Part shown: in pieces, positions 23,223-31,653 of the stretch
Position numbering within the stretch: position 1 is the stretch's first letter
How the letters are laid out: each line of letters starts with the position of its first letter
From: Nonomuraea turcica
Lineage (GTDB): Bacteria > Actinomycetota > Actinomycetes > Streptosporangiales > Streptosporangiaceae
Assembly (NCBI RefSeq): GCF_030718205.1
Contig: NZ_JAUZQF010000028.1
Coordinates: 62,001 to 126,000 of the forward strand
Length of the DNA stretch: 64,000 nt
Reading direction: 5' to 3'
Translations under genes and position numbers: made by a program
The notes under the pieces: model-generated
The model's database searches: none
What the model was told of the DNA's origin: nothing
What the model saw: the letters and a program-made list of their open reading frames with translations, nothing else

Positions 23223-24589
23223 TCCTCCTCGAGCGCCCGCTCGACCAGGGCCCGTGCGGAACCTGCCGATCCGGACAGTGTGCCGGACCCGGGCACGTCG
23301 GACAGGGTGCCGGACTCGGGCACGTTGGACAGGGCCAGGTTGGCGCGCATGCGGTCCGGGTGCACCCGCAGGTCCGCGACCAGTTCGGCGGCGTCACGTG
23401 CGGCTCCGGCCACCAGGCGCAGCGCCTCGCGCAGCGGCTGCCATTCCGCGTGCCAGGCGCCGGACGGGCGCTCGTCTTCGGCGGCGAGCGAGCCGTACAG
23501 GATGGCGGCGAGCAAGGGCAGCTGGCGGGCGGCGGCAGCGATCATCGTGGATCTGACCGGGTTGTGCTTGTGCGGCATGGACGACGACCCGCCGCCGACG
23601 CCCTCGGACACCTCGCCGATCTCGGTACGCGACAGGACGAGCACATCGGCCGCCATCTTGCCCAGCGCCCCCGCCGTGAACGCCAGTGCGCCGGCCAGGT
23701 CGGCGACGGGCGTCCGCAACACGTGCCACGGAAGCCGCGGCTCCGCCAGCCCGACCTCCGCCGCGAACCGAGCCACGAGCAGCAACCCGGCATCGCCACC
23801 CGCCGCGCTGCCACCCGCCATGCCGCCACCCGCCATGCCGCCACCCGCCGTGCCGCCGCTGGCCGCCGTGCTGTCACCCGCGTCGGCCGTGCCGCCGCCC
23901 GCTACGCCGCCGTCGGTTGCCCACGCGTCGGTGGCGCCGTTCGGCGGCGGGCCGGCAGGCGCGGCCGTTCCCCGGGTGGGGTGGAAGGCGGCCAGGGTGC
24001 CGGCCGCGCCGCCGAGTTGGGCCGGGAGCGCGGCCCGGGCGGCACGCAGGCGGGTGCGGGCGTCGGCGGCCAGCAGGCGCCAGCCCGCCGCCTTGAGCCC
24101 GAACGTCGTCGGGACCGCCTGCTGGGTGAGGGTCCGTGCGGCCATCAGGGTGTCGCGGTGGCCGGCCGCCAGCCGGCCGAGCGCGCCCACGACCCGGTCG
24201 AGGTCCGCCAGGACCGCGCCCAGCGTGCGGTACGCGACGAGCATGATCGCCGTGTCGACGATGTCCTGGCTGGTCGCGCCGCGATGGACGTACGCGCCAT
24301 AGGGCTCCGCGGCCTGGCGGAGATCCACCACCAAGGGAATGACCGGATTGCCGCCGGAACGAGCCCGTTCGACCAGCCCCGGCAGATCGAACGCCGTGAC
24401 CCGCGCGCAGGCCGCCACGGCCTCGGCCGCCTCCCGGGGCACCAGCCCGAGCGCCGCCTGCGCCCGCGCCAGCGCCGCCTCGGCATCCAGCATGGCCTGC
24501 AGGAAGGCGACGTCGCCGGTCTCCTCGGCCGCGCCCCGCATCGGGGACAGCAGCCCGAGGTCCGCGCCGGGCACGTCACCCGAAGTCAA
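23219..24589 (-). CDS. pcaB: 3-carboxy-cis,cis-muconate cycloisomerase
   Basis: 456 residues of the fumarase/aspartase superfamily. It closes the ring of beta-carboxymuconate. Family marks are RSGGNPVIPLV, HRGATSQDIVDTA, and the signature SSSMPHKHNP at 335-344. Unusually, residues about 203-267 are an insertion of Gly/Ala/Thr-rich sequence (GGGMAGGGMAGG) placed between AAGTLAAF and GLLLVARFAAEVGL, where homologues continue directly. A second short repeat lies near the C-terminus (NVPESGTLSDVPGSGTLSG). TTG 24589 has GAAGGAG about 10 nt upstream but overlaps pcaG by 14 nt; GTG 24574 is the alternative start. Confidence 0.92.
   Translation of the reverse strand: MTSGDVPGADLGLLSPMRGAAEETGDVAFLQAMLDAEAALARAQAALGLVPREAAEAVAACARVTAFDLPGLVERARSGGNPVIPLVVDLRQAAEPYGAYVHRGATSQDIVDTAIMLVAYRTLGAVLADLDRVVGALGRLAAGHRDTLMAARTLTQQAVPTTFGLKAAGWRLLAADARTRLRAARAALPAQLGGAAGTLAAFHPTRGTAAPAGPPPNGATDAWATDGGVAGGGTADAGDSTAASGGTAGGGMAGGGMAGGSAAGGDAGLLLVARFAAEVGLAEPRLPWHVLRTPVADLAGALAFTAGALGKMAADVLVLSRTEIGEVSEGVGGGSSSMPHKHNPVRSTMIAAAARQLPLLAAILYGSLAAEDERPSGAWHAEWQPLREALRLVAGAARDAAELVADLRVHPDRMRANLALSNVPESGTLSDVPGSGTLSGSAGSARALVERALEEE
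23789..23983 (-). repeat. Low-complexity in-frame insertion within pcaB
   Basis: This stretch is built from short repeats, including 15-bp units GCCATGCCGCCACCC around 23818-23848. It encodes Gly/Ala/Thr/Asp-rich residues absent from ordinary PcaB proteins. It interrupts a helical region without breaking the frame. Confidence 0.7.
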
Positions 24590-25100
24590 GGAAGACCGTC
24601 TCCTTCTCGCCCTGCAAATGGATGTCGAACCGGTAGACGCCCTCGCGCTCCCGCACCGCGACCAGCGTCTCCCGCCGGTGCGGTGGCAGCCCGTCGAGGA
24701 AGGCGTCCTGGCCGAAGTAGATGCGCGTGTACAGGTGGTGGAGCAGGCCGCGGGCGAACACGCACACGCTGATGTAGCCGTTGCCGGGCGGCAGCGTGTG
24801 CAGCGCGTACCGGCCGTCGGCGTCGGTCGGCACCCGCCCGAACCCGGTGAAGTCCAGCCCGTGCCGCCCGATGACGGCCCCGGTCACCGGGTCGCGCCGC
24901 AGCGTCCCGGGAGCGCCGCTCAGGTCGCCCGACGGGTCGGCCTGCCAGAACTCCAGCAGCGCGTCCGGCACCGGCTCGCCGGCCCCGTCGTACACGTACC
25001 CCTGGACGGTGATCCCGCCGGCGGCCACGTCGCCGCCGCCGGGGAACGGCAGCGCGTAGCCGTAGAACGGGCCTACGGTCTGCGAAGGCGTCGGGTTCAT
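24576..25100 (-). CDS. pcaG: Protocatechuate 3,4-dioxygenase alpha subunit
   Basis: 174 residues. Intradiol dioxygenase fold with SQTVGPFYGYALPF at the start, GYVYDGAGEPVPDALLEFWQ, GFGRVPTDADGRYALHTLPP and FARGLLHHLYTRIYF. As in other alpha subunits, the iron ligands are incomplete; iron is bound by the beta subunit PcaH. The ATG at 25100 overlaps the pcaH stop (ATGA), with GGAGGAGGG upstream, giving coupled 1:1 synthesis of the two subunits. Confidence 0.95.
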   Translation of the reverse strand: MNPTPSQTVGPFYGYALPFPGGGDVAAGGITVQGYVYDGAGEPVPDALLEFWQADPSGDLSGAPGTLRRDPVTGAVIGRHGLDFTGFGRVPTDADGRYALHTLPPGNGYISVCVFARGLLHHLYTRIYFGQDAFLDGLPPHRRETLVAVREREGVYRFDIHLQGEKETVFLDFG

Positions 25101-25849
25101 CGGCCCTCCTCCATCCAGGTCGCCGCCGGGCCGTCCAGCACGATGTCCCACCGGTAACCCAGGGACCACTCGGGCACGGACAGGTCATGCTCGTAGGCGG
25201 CGACGAGCCGCTGCCTGGCCCGCTCGTCCGTCACCGACTGCAGCACCGGGTCGTAGGCGAACAGCGGATCGTTCGGGAAGTACATCTGCGTGACCAGCCG
25301 CTGCGTGAAGGCCGCGCCGAACACCGAGAAATGGATGTGCGCGGGACGCCAGGCGTTGACGTGGTTACGCCACGGGTACGCGCCCGGCTTGATCGTCGTG
25401 AACGCGTAGCGGCCTTCGTCGTCGGTCAGGCACCGGCCCACCCCGGTGAAGTTGGGGTCCAGCGGCGCGGGGTGATCGTCACGCTGGTGCAGGTACCGGC
25501 CGGATGCGTTGGCCTGCCAGACCTCCACCAGCTGGCCGCGTACCGGCCGCCCCGAGCGGTCGAGCACCCGCCCCTGCACGGTGATCCGCTCGCCGAGCGG
25601 CTCGCCGAGGTGCTGCTTGGTCAGGTCCGCGTCCAGCGCGGTGACGTCGGTGACGCCGAAGACGGGACCGGACAGCTCGGCCGCCTCGGGGTCCTGCACC
25701 GCGATCAGCGGCTGCTTGGGATGGCGCAGCACGCTGCTGCGGTAGGGGACGAAGTCCCGCGGCGGATGGTTCGCCTCCTGGCCGTCGGCGGCCTTGTGCA
25801 GCTCGGCGATCTCCTGATCGATGTCCGCCTGGGTGAGGGGTGGGGTCAT
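25097..25849 (-). CDS. pcaH: Protocatechuate 3,4-dioxygenase beta subunit
   Basis: 250 residues. It cleaves protocatechuate between its hydroxyls to beta-carboxymuconate. All four non-heme Fe(III) ligands known from the Pseudomonas enzyme are present: Tyr in ASGRYLHQ, Tyr in PGAYPWRN, and both His in RPAHIHFS. The substrate-pocket block APLDPNFTGVGRCLTDDEGR is conserved. The start is ATG 25849, with AGGTAGG upstream; it lies 5 nt after the pcaF stop and is followed by coupled pcaG. Confidence 0.96.
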   Translation of the reverse strand: MTPPLTQADIDQEIAELHKAADGQEANHPPRDFVPYRSSVLRHPKQPLIAVQDPEAAELSGPVFGVTDVTALDADLTKQHLGEPLGERITVQGRVLDRSGRPVRGQLVEVWQANASGRYLHQRDDHPAPLDPNFTGVGRCLTDDEGRYAFTTIKPGAYPWRNHVNAWRPAHIHFSVFGAAFTQRLVTQMYFPNDPLFAYDPVLQSVTDERARQRLVAAYEHDLSVPEWSLGYRWDIVLDGPAATWMEEGR

Positions 25850-25854
25850 TGCGC

Positions 25855-27000
25855 CTACCTTTCGAGCACGACGGCCAGGCCCTGGCCGACGCCGATGCAG
25901 AGAGTAGCCAGGCCGGTGCCGGAGCCGGCCGCCGCCAGGCGGTGCGCCACGGTGCCGGTGACGCGGGCGCCGGAGGCGCCGAGGGGGTGGCCGAGCGCGA
26001 TCGCGCCGCCGTTCGGGTTGACGAGGGCGGGGTCGAGATCGGGCAGCTCGGCCAGGCAGCCGAGCACCTGGGCGGCGAAGGCCTCGTTCAGCTCGACCGT
26101 GTCCAGGTCGCCGAAGGCCTTGCCCGCCTTGGCGAGGGCCTTCTGCGCGGCTTCGACCGGCCCGAGCCCGAAGTAGCGGGGCTCGAGCGCGCTGGCGGCG
26201 CCCGCGGTGATCCGCGCCAGGGGCTCGCGGCCGCGCAGCCCGGCCTCGTCGGTGAGCAGCAACGCCGCCGCGCCGTCGTTGAGCGGGGAGGAGTTGCCCG
26301 CGGTGACCGTGCCGTCCTTGCGGAAGACCGGCTTGAGCCGGGCGAGCTTGTCCAGCGAGGTGTCCTCGCGGATGCCCTCGTCCCTGGTCACGTCGCCGAT
26401 CGGGACGATCTCGCGCTCGAAGGACGACTTGGCCGCCTTCTGGTGGCTGGCCAGCGCGTACGCGTCCTGCTCCTCCCGCGAGATGCCGTGCTTGTCGGCG
26501 ATCAGCTCGGCGGCCTCGCCGAGCGGCACGGTGTGCTCGGCCGGCATCTTCGGGTTGATCAGCCGCCAGCCGAGCGTGGTGGACACCAGCTCCTGCCCGC
26601 CCGCCGGGAAGGCCCGGTCCGGCTTGGGCAGCACCCAAGGGGCGCGGGTCATGGACTCCACGCCGCCGGCGATCACGGTGGACGCGTCGCCGAGCGCGAT
26701 CATCCGGTACGCCTGGATCACGGCCTCCATGCCGGAGCCGCACAGCCGGTTCACGGTCGCGCCGGGGGTGGTCACCGGGAGGCCCGCCAGCAGTGCGGCC
26801 ATGCGGGCGACGTTGCGGTTCTCCTCGCCCGCGCCGTTGGCGTTGCCGAAGATCACCTCGTCCGGGGCCACCACGTTGTTACGCTCGGCGATCGCCGCGA
26901 CGACGTGCGCGGCCAGGTCGTCGGGGCGGATGCCGGCCAGCGCCCCGCCGTGCCGGCCGAAGGGGGTGCGGACGGCGTCCACGATGTAAACGGTGTTCAT
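25855..27000 (-). CDS. pcaF: Beta-ketoadipyl-CoA thiolase
   Basis: 381 residues. It splits beta-ketoadipyl-CoA with CoA into acetyl-CoA and succinyl-CoA, the final pathway step. The catalytic residues are visible: Cys in VNRLCGSGMEA, His in GHPLGASGAR, and the second Cys in CIGVGQG. Other thiolase blocks are AGGVESMTRAPWV, NSSPLNDGAAALLL and ELNEAFAAQVL. The ATG at 27000 overlaps the pcaJ stop (ATGA). An open frame extends further upstream but lies within pcaJ and has no thiolase similarity. Confidence 0.95.
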   Translation of the reverse strand: MNTVYIVDAVRTPFGRHGGALAGIRPDDLAAHVVAAIAERNNVVAPDEVIFGNANGAGEENRNVARMAALLAGLPVTTPGATVNRLCGSGMEAVIQAYRMIALGDASTVIAGGVESMTRAPWVLPKPDRAFPAGGQELVSTTLGWRLINPKMPAEHTVPLGEAAELIADKHGISREEQDAYALASHQKAAKSSFEREIVPIGDVTRDEGIREDTSLDKLARLKPVFRKDGTVTAGNSSPLNDGAAALLLTDEAGLRGREPLARITAGAASALEPRYFGLGPVEAAQKALAKAGKAFGDLDTVELNEAFAAQVLGCLAELPDLDPALVNPNGGAIALGHPLGASGARVTGTVAHRLAAAGSGTGLATLCIGVGQGLAVVLER

Positions 27001-27626
27001 GCCAGCACCTCGGCTCCCGTACGGTCCCGCAGCTCTTCCACGCTCACGCCCGGCGCGCACTCCACCAGCCGCAACCCGTCAGGCGTGACGTCGAGCACGC
27101 CGAGGTCGGTGATGATCCGGTGGACGCACGCCTTGCCGGTGAGCGGCAGCGAGCACTCCTTGACGATCTTCGGTGAGCCGTCCTTGGCGGTGTGGTCCAT
27201 GATCACGATGACCTTGCGCGCGCCGTGGACCAGGTCCATCGCCCCGCCCATACCCTTGACCAGCTTCCCAGGAACCACCCAGTTGGCCAGGTCGCCGCCG
27301 GCCGAGACCTGCATCGCGCCCAGCACCGCCACGTCGATGTGCCCGCCGCGGATCATGCCGAACGACAGCGACGAGTCGAAGAACGCCGCCCCATCCCGCA
27401 CGGTCACCGTCTCCTTGCCCGCGTTGATCAGGTCGGGGTCGACCTCGTCCTCGGCTGGGTAGGGGCCGACGCCGAGGATGCCGTTCTCAGAGTGCAGGAT
27501 CACGTCCACGTCGGCCGGCAGGAAGGACGGGATGCGGGTGGGCAGGCCGATGCCCAGGTTGACGTAGTCGCCGTCGCGCAGCTCGGCCGCGGCGCGGGCC
27601 ACCATCTCGTCACGCGTCCAGCTCAT
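26997..27626 (-). CDS. pcaJ: 3-oxoadipate CoA-transferase subunit B
   Basis: 209 residues. Class I CoA-transferase beta chain with the catalytic Glu in HSENGILG. Other family blocks are NLGIGLPTRIPSFLP, GMIRGGHIDVAVLGAMQVS, ANWVVPGKLVKGMGGAMDL and IITDLGVLDV. With PcaI it moves CoA from succinyl-CoA to beta-ketoadipate. The ATG at 27626 overlaps the pcaI stop (ATGA), so the two subunits are coupled. Confidence 0.95.
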   Translation of the reverse strand: MSWTRDEMVARAAAELRDGDYVNLGIGLPTRIPSFLPADVDVILHSENGILGVGPYPAEDEVDPDLINAGKETVTVRDGAAFFDSSLSFGMIRGGHIDVAVLGAMQVSAGGDLANWVVPGKLVKGMGGAMDLVHGARKVIVIMDHTAKDGSPKIVKECSLPLTGKACVHRIITDLGVLDVTPDGLRLVECAPGVSVEELRDRTGAEVLA

Positions 27627-28375
27627 GAGCGGATAGTCCTCTTCTCGATGCCCTTGTCAGCGGCCTGCTCGGGGGTGAGCGCGAGCACCCGCTGGACGAA
27701 GACGCCCGGCAGGTGCACCTCGTCCGGGTCCAACTCGGTCAGCTCCTCGACCTCGGCGATCGTGATCCGCCCCGCCATGGCGGCGAGCGGGTTGAAGTTC
27801 CTCGCGGCCTTGCTGAAGACCAGGTTGCCGTGCCGGTCGCCCTTCGCCGCCCGGACCAGCGCGAAGTCCGTCGTGATGCCGTACTCCAGCACGTACGGGC
27901 GGCCGTCGAACTCCCGCACCTCCTTGGGCGGCGAGGCGACCGCGATCGAGCCGTCCGGGTTGTGGCGCAGCGGCAGGCCGCCGTCGGCCACCGGCGTGCC
28001 GACCCCGGCCGGGGTGTAGAAGGCGGGGATGCCGCTGCCGCCCGCGCGCAGCCGCTCGGCCAGGCTGCCCTGCGGGGTCAGCTCCACCTCCAGCTCGCCC
28101 CCGAGGTACTGCCGGGCGAACTCCTTGTTCTCGCCGATGTACGACGCCGTCACCCGGGCGATGCGTCCGGCCGCCAGCAGCACGCCGAGGCCGCCGCCGT
28201 CGACGCCGCAGTTGTTCGACACCACGCCGATGCCGGTCACCCCGGTGTTGTAGAGGGCCTGGATCAGCACGTTGGGGATGCCGCTCAGCCCGAAGCCGCC
28301 GACCGCGAACGACGCGCCGTCACGCACGCCGGCCAGCGCCTCCTCGGCGGTCGCGACCACTTTGTCTCTCCGCAC
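27623..28375 (-). CDS. pcaI: 3-oxoadipate CoA-transferase subunit A
   Basis: 250 residues. Class I CoA-transferase alpha chain with the glycine-rich CoA-binding segment VGGFGLSGIPNVLIQAL. SNNCGVDGGGLGVLL, SYIGENKEFARQYL, GIPAFYTPAGVGT and ARNFNPLAAMAG are typical blocks. It is the first gene of pcaIJFHGBL. The GTG at 28375 has GGAG 4 nt upstream. The 110-bp gap to the divergent regulator holds the operon promoter and inverted repeats. Confidence 0.95.
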   Translation of the reverse strand: MRRDKVVATAEEALAGVRDGASFAVGGFGLSGIPNVLIQALYNTGVTGIGVVSNNCGVDGGGLGVLLAAGRIARVTASYIGENKEFARQYLGGELEVELTPQGSLAERLRAGGSGIPAFYTPAGVGTPVADGGLPLRHNPDGSIAVASPPKEVREFDGRPYVLEYGITTDFALVRAAKGDRHGNLVFSKAARNFNPLAAMAGRITIAEVEELTELDPDEVHLPGVFVQRVLALTPEQAADKGIEKRTIRS

Positions 28376-28485
28376 GACGCTCCATTCACCGGGAGTGTTC
28401 GCATAGTGAACTTTTGTCCACTATTGTGTGGTCGAGTATCTGTAATGAGAGGCGCTCCTGTCAAAGGATCTCGAGGAGGTGGGCG
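28376..28485. promoter_or_regulatory. Divergent pcaI / IclR-regulator promoter with inverted repeats
   Basis: ATAGTG (28403-28408) and CACTAT (28419-28424) form a perfect dyad with a 10-nt spacer. GTTC (28397-28400) and GAAC (28408-28411) form a second, overlapping dyad. Both lie in the AT-richest part of the gap and are natural binding sites for the divergently encoded IclR-type regulator, which could repress or activate both directions. Confidence 0.6.
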
Positions 28486-29997
28486 ATGGAACCGGCGGGA
28501 ACCCTGGACCGCGGCCTGGCCGTGCTGTGCGTGCTGGCCGGCGACCCGCGCCGCCGCCTGGGGCCCACCGACCTGGTCCGCGCGACCGGCCTGGCCAGGT
28601 CCACGGTGGACCGCGTGCTGGCCACGCTCGCCCATCTCGGCTACCTCCGGCTGGAAGGGCGCGAGGTGCACCTGACGCCGCGCCTGATGGAGCTCGGGGA
28701 GGCCTACCTCGCCTGCGGCGGCGTGCGCGACGTGCTGTCCCCGCTGGCCGAGCGGCTGGCCGAGGACCTCGACGAGTCGGTGTCGCTGGCCGTGAAGGAC
28801 GGCGACCCCGGGCCGGAGCACGTGCGCTTCATCGGCCAGTTCACCCGGCGGCGCACCATGTCGGTGGCCTTCCGGGTGGGGGACCTGCTGCCCGCCGGCC
28901 GGTGCGCGGCCGGGCTCGCGCTGCTCGACCCGGCGGCGTCGTGGGCCGAGGACGACCAGCTCGTCGAGCCGGGCCTGGTGGCCGTCGCGGTGCCCGTACG
29001 GGATCCGGACGGCACGCCGGTGTGCGCGGTCAGCGTGGTCAGCCACACCAGCAGGCACACCGTCGCCGGGCTGCGCGAGCACGCCCTGCCCCGGCTGCTC
29101 AAGACGGTCGCGGAGATGGAGGCCAGACTGGCCCGGCCGGCCCCCGAGCCGCGCAGGGGGATCGCCGCCGAGGACACCTCCCGGGCCGCCAAGAAGGAAC
29201 TGGGCGCCGGCTACCTGCAGTCGCTGGCCCGCGGCCTGGCCGTGCTGGTCGCGCTCGGCACGGTGCCGGGCGGCTCGACCCTGGCCGACGCGGCCAGGGT
29301 CACCGGGCAGCCGCGGGCGACCGTGCGCCGCGCCATCCAGACACTGGAACGGCTCGGCTACGTGGCCGCCGACGGCCCCCGCTTCGTCCTGCTGCCCAAG
29401 GTCCTGGAGCTCGGCTACGCCCACCTGTCCGGCCGCGCCTTCCGCGCCGTCGTCCAGCCGCACCTGGCCGACCTGGTGGCCCGCGTCCACGAGTCCGCCT
29501 CGGTCGCCGTGCTCTCCGGCGACGACATCGTCTACCTGGCCCGCGTGCCGACCCAGCGCATCATGAGCGTCGACATCACCGTCGGCACCCGTTTCCCCGC
29601 GTACGCGACCTCGATGGGGCGGGTGCTCCTGGCCGGCCAGCCGGAGGAGCGGCTGGACGCCATCACCCCAAGACCGCTGTCCCGGCACACCATCACCACC
29701 ACCGCCGAGCTGAAGGCGGCGGTGCGGCAGGCGGCCGCCGACGGGTACGCCCTGGTCGACCAGGAGCTGGAGGAGGGCGTGCGCTCACTGGCGGTCCCCA
29801 TCAGGGACCGCGCCGGGCGGGTGGTCGCGGCCGTGAACGTCGCCACGCACGCCAGCCGCGCCACCCCCGATGACCTGGTGCGCGACGTCCTGCCCGCGCT
29901 CCAGGACGCGGCCGCCCGCATGGAGGCCGACCTGGCGTACGTCCACGGCCCCGCCTGGAACGGCGCCCTGCCCGAGGCCGCCCGCTTGACCCGCTGA
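28486..29997 (+). CDS. Double-IclR regulator of the pca operon
   Basis: 503 residues made of two complete IclR-type units in tandem. Unit 1 (1 to about 225) has TLDRGLAVLCVLAG, the helix-turn-helix LGPTDLVRATGLARSTVDRV, and an effector domain with VAVAVPVRDPDGTPVCAVSV. Unit 2 (about 240-490) repeats this as SLARGLAVLVALG, STLADAARVTGQPRATVRRA, DIVYLARVPTQRIMSVDITV, FPAYATSMGRVLLAG and SLAVPIRDRAGRVVAAVNVA. Unit 2 keeps the better-conserved effector pocket. IclR proteins (PcaR, PcaU) control protocatechuate genes elsewhere, and divergence from pcaI indicates the same role. ATG 28486 follows GAGGAGGT. No frameshift or stop separates the halves. Confidence 0.88.
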   Translation: MEPAGTLDRGLAVLCVLAGDPRRRLGPTDLVRATGLARSTVDRVLATLAHLGYLRLEGREVHLTPRLMELGEAYLACGGVRDVLSPLAERLAEDLDESVSLAVKDGDPGPEHVRFIGQFTRRRTMSVAFRVGDLLPAGRCAAGLALLDPAASWAEDDQLVEPGLVAVAVPVRDPDGTPVCAVSVVSHTSRHTVAGLREHALPRLLKTVAEMEARLARPAPEPRRGIAAEDTSRAAKKELGAGYLQSLARGLAVLVALGTVPGGSTLADAARVTGQPRATVRRAIQTLERLGYVAADGPRFVLLPKVLELGYAHLSGRAFRAVVQPHLADLVARVHESASVAVLSGDDIVYLARVPTQRIMSVDITVGTRFPAYATSMGRVLLAGQPEERLDAITPRPLSRHTITTTAELKAAVRQAAADGYALVDQELEEGVRSLAVPIRDRAGRVVAAVNVATHASRATPDDLVRDVLPALQDAAARMEADLAYVHGPAWNGALPEAARLTR

Positions 29998-30224
29998 ACC
30001 ACGGCTCGAGTGGTGACCCAGACGTAGCCGGTGGAGCCGTCGACCGGGCACCAGGTCGTCTCGCGCGGCTTGTACTCGAGGAGCTTCAGCCCATGGCGCG
30101 TGGCGGCGCGACCGCGTCAGGAACTCGCTCTGATCATCGTTCGTGGAGGTCGGCGGCACACAACGCACCCCGGCGGGGCGGCAGGTCACCGTTCTGAGGG
30201 CGCAAGGAGCCTGCGGCACGCGGG
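29998..30224. other. Non-coding gap between convergent genes, possible relic
   Basis: No intact gene is visible. On the minus strand, around 30005-30095, a short open stretch reads LKLLEYKPRETTWCPVDGST and continues to YVWVTTRA. It looks like the tail of a small secreted or enzyme domain but lacks any start or body. Nothing else is recognisable. Confidence 0.25.
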
Positions 30225-31397
30225 TCACGGGTCGACGGGCAGCCGCCTGGCCGCCACGCCGGCCCAGCCGAGCCCCAACGCGGTGACCAGGAGCACTCCG
30301 GCGGCGCCCATGCCGGCCGCCACCAGCCCGGCCAGGCCAGGCAGGATCAGCTGCCCGGTACGATTCCCGACCAGGCGCAGTGACATCGCCCGGCCGCGCA
30401 GCCCCGCAGGGGCGGACTCGGCCAGCCATGACATGGTCAGCGGCTGCCCCACCCCGAGCCCGAACCCGAGGATCAGTAGCACGAGGGCCAGCGCCCACAG
30501 CGGCATGGGCACGGGCGTGACCAGCATCGCGGCGGCGGCCGCCACCGTGCTCGTCACCAGCAGCCGCCGCCGGCCGACGGCCCGCGACAAGCGGCCGAGG
30601 AAGAAGCGGGAGGCCATCGACGCCACGCCGCGGATGGTCAGCAGCAGCCCGATCGTGCCCGAGGTGAGGCCCCGCTCGGTGCCGAACGCGGGCAGGTAGA
30701 CCAGCGTGATGTCGAGCGCGGCAATGACCACGCAGCTCGTCACCAGGGCGTGCGGCAGGCCGGGCAGGCGCAGCAGGGAGCGCACGCTGCCCGCCGCCTC
30801 TCGTTCACCGTCGGCCGGGTGCGGGCTGCGGGTCAGCAGCGCCGACAACACGACGAGCAGCACGGCCAGACCGCACGACCAGGCGAAGATGCGATCGGTG
30901 TCCGGGATCGCCCGCTCCCCGCCGAACGCCGCGATCAGCACCGGGCCGGCGGCCTGGCCCAGCGAGGCGGCGAATGTGTAGTGGCCGAAGGCGGTGTCGT
31001 GGCCGCCGCGCCGGGTGGTGTTGGCCACGAGTGCCTGCTGGGCGATCACGCAGCCCAGATGCCCGGTGCCCAGCAGCACCCCGGCCGCGAGCAGCCCCGG
31101 GATGGTGTGCCCGATCGTCAAGAACGCGACGCTGGCGGCGGTGAGCAGGAGTGCACCGGTCAAGGCCAGGCGCCGCTCGCCGTACCGGTCGGCGGCGTGC
31201 CCGGCGGGCAGCGCCAGGAGCAGCGGTGCGATCGCGAAGCTCGCGCCCAGCAGGCCGAGCAACGCTGCGGGGACGTCGAGCTCGATCGCCCGGTACGACA
31301 TGGTGGGACGCAGCACGAACGTGATGACCTGCGTGGCGGCGGCGTGAGCCAGCAACACGGCGGTCACCCGCCTCCCGCGACCGTCCCCCTCAGACAT
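30225..31397 (-). CDS. Major facilitator superfamily transporter
   Basis: 390 residues with about 12 membrane helices. The A-motif is GHAADRYGERRLALTG after helix 2, with a second copy GRLSRAVGRRRLLVTS in the C-terminal half. RGGHDTAFGHYTFAASLGQAAGP and GLRGRAMSLRLVGNRTGQLI resemble multidrug/metabolite exporters. The substrate cannot be inferred. The ATG at 31397 lacks a strong SD. Upstream lies a repetitive GC-rich leader and then the divergent esterase gene. Confidence 0.85.
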   Translation of the reverse strand: MSEGDGRGRRVTAVLLAHAAATQVITFVLRPTMSYRAIELDVPAALLGLLGASFAIAPLLLALPAGHAADRYGERRLALTGALLLTAASVAFLTIGHTIPGLLAAGVLLGTGHLGCVIAQQALVANTTRRGGHDTAFGHYTFAASLGQAAGPVLIAAFGGERAIPDTDRIFAWSCGLAVLLVVLSALLTRSPHPADGEREAAGSVRSLLRLPGLPHALVTSCVVIAALDITLVYLPAFGTERGLTSGTIGLLLTIRGVASMASRFFLGRLSRAVGRRRLLVTSTVAAAAAMLVTPVPMPLWALALVLLILGFGLGVGQPLTMSWLAESAPAGLRGRAMSLRLVGNRTGQLILPGLAGLVAAGMGAAGVLLVTALGLGWAGVAARRLPVDP

Positions 31398-31500
31398 CGC
31401 CGCCCCCGCCGCTGCCCCGGTCGCCGCGCCCGTCGCCGCCCCGGTCGCTGCACTCGCCCCGGTCGCTGCGCCCGTCGCCGGGCTCGCCGTCCCCGCCGTC
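31398..31500. repeat. Degenerate tandem GC-rich repeat upstream of the MFS gene
   Basis: The segment repeats variants of GCCCCGGTCGCTGCRCYCGTCGCC about four times. It lies in the leader of the MFS transcript. It could be read as Asp-Arg-Gly repeats on the minus strand, but without a convincing gene. Function unknown. Confidence 0.5.
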
Positions 31501-31630
31501 GGCCGGCCGCCGGACTGTGGCTACGGCGTCGATGTGCACACACATGACGCTCCAACCTATCGAGCCGCCTTGGTTGACATCGCAACACCCCTCCCTGGAA
31601 ACTCTGCCGAAACACCACAAGGTGCCTTCC

Positions 31631-31642
31631 GTAAACGTTTAC
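31631..31642. promoter_or_regulatory. LacI-type operator overlapping the esterase ribosome-binding site
   Basis: GTAAACGTTTAC is a perfect 12-bp palindrome of the LacI/CcpA-like class. It ends at 31642, immediately before the AGGAG at 31643-31647 that serves the ATG at 31654. A bound repressor would block elongation or very early transcription. The sequence differs at the centre from the GTAAGCGCTTAC boxes near 43.3 kb, so a different LacI protein is probably involved. Confidence 0.75.
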
Positions 31643-31653
31643 AGGAGCGGTCG

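Noticed and set aside
31390..31620. A 76-residue Asp/Arg/Gly-repeat protein upstream of the MFS gene
   Set aside because: Low-complexity repeat-derived, no ribosome-binding site, no homology visible; treated as a repetitive leader.
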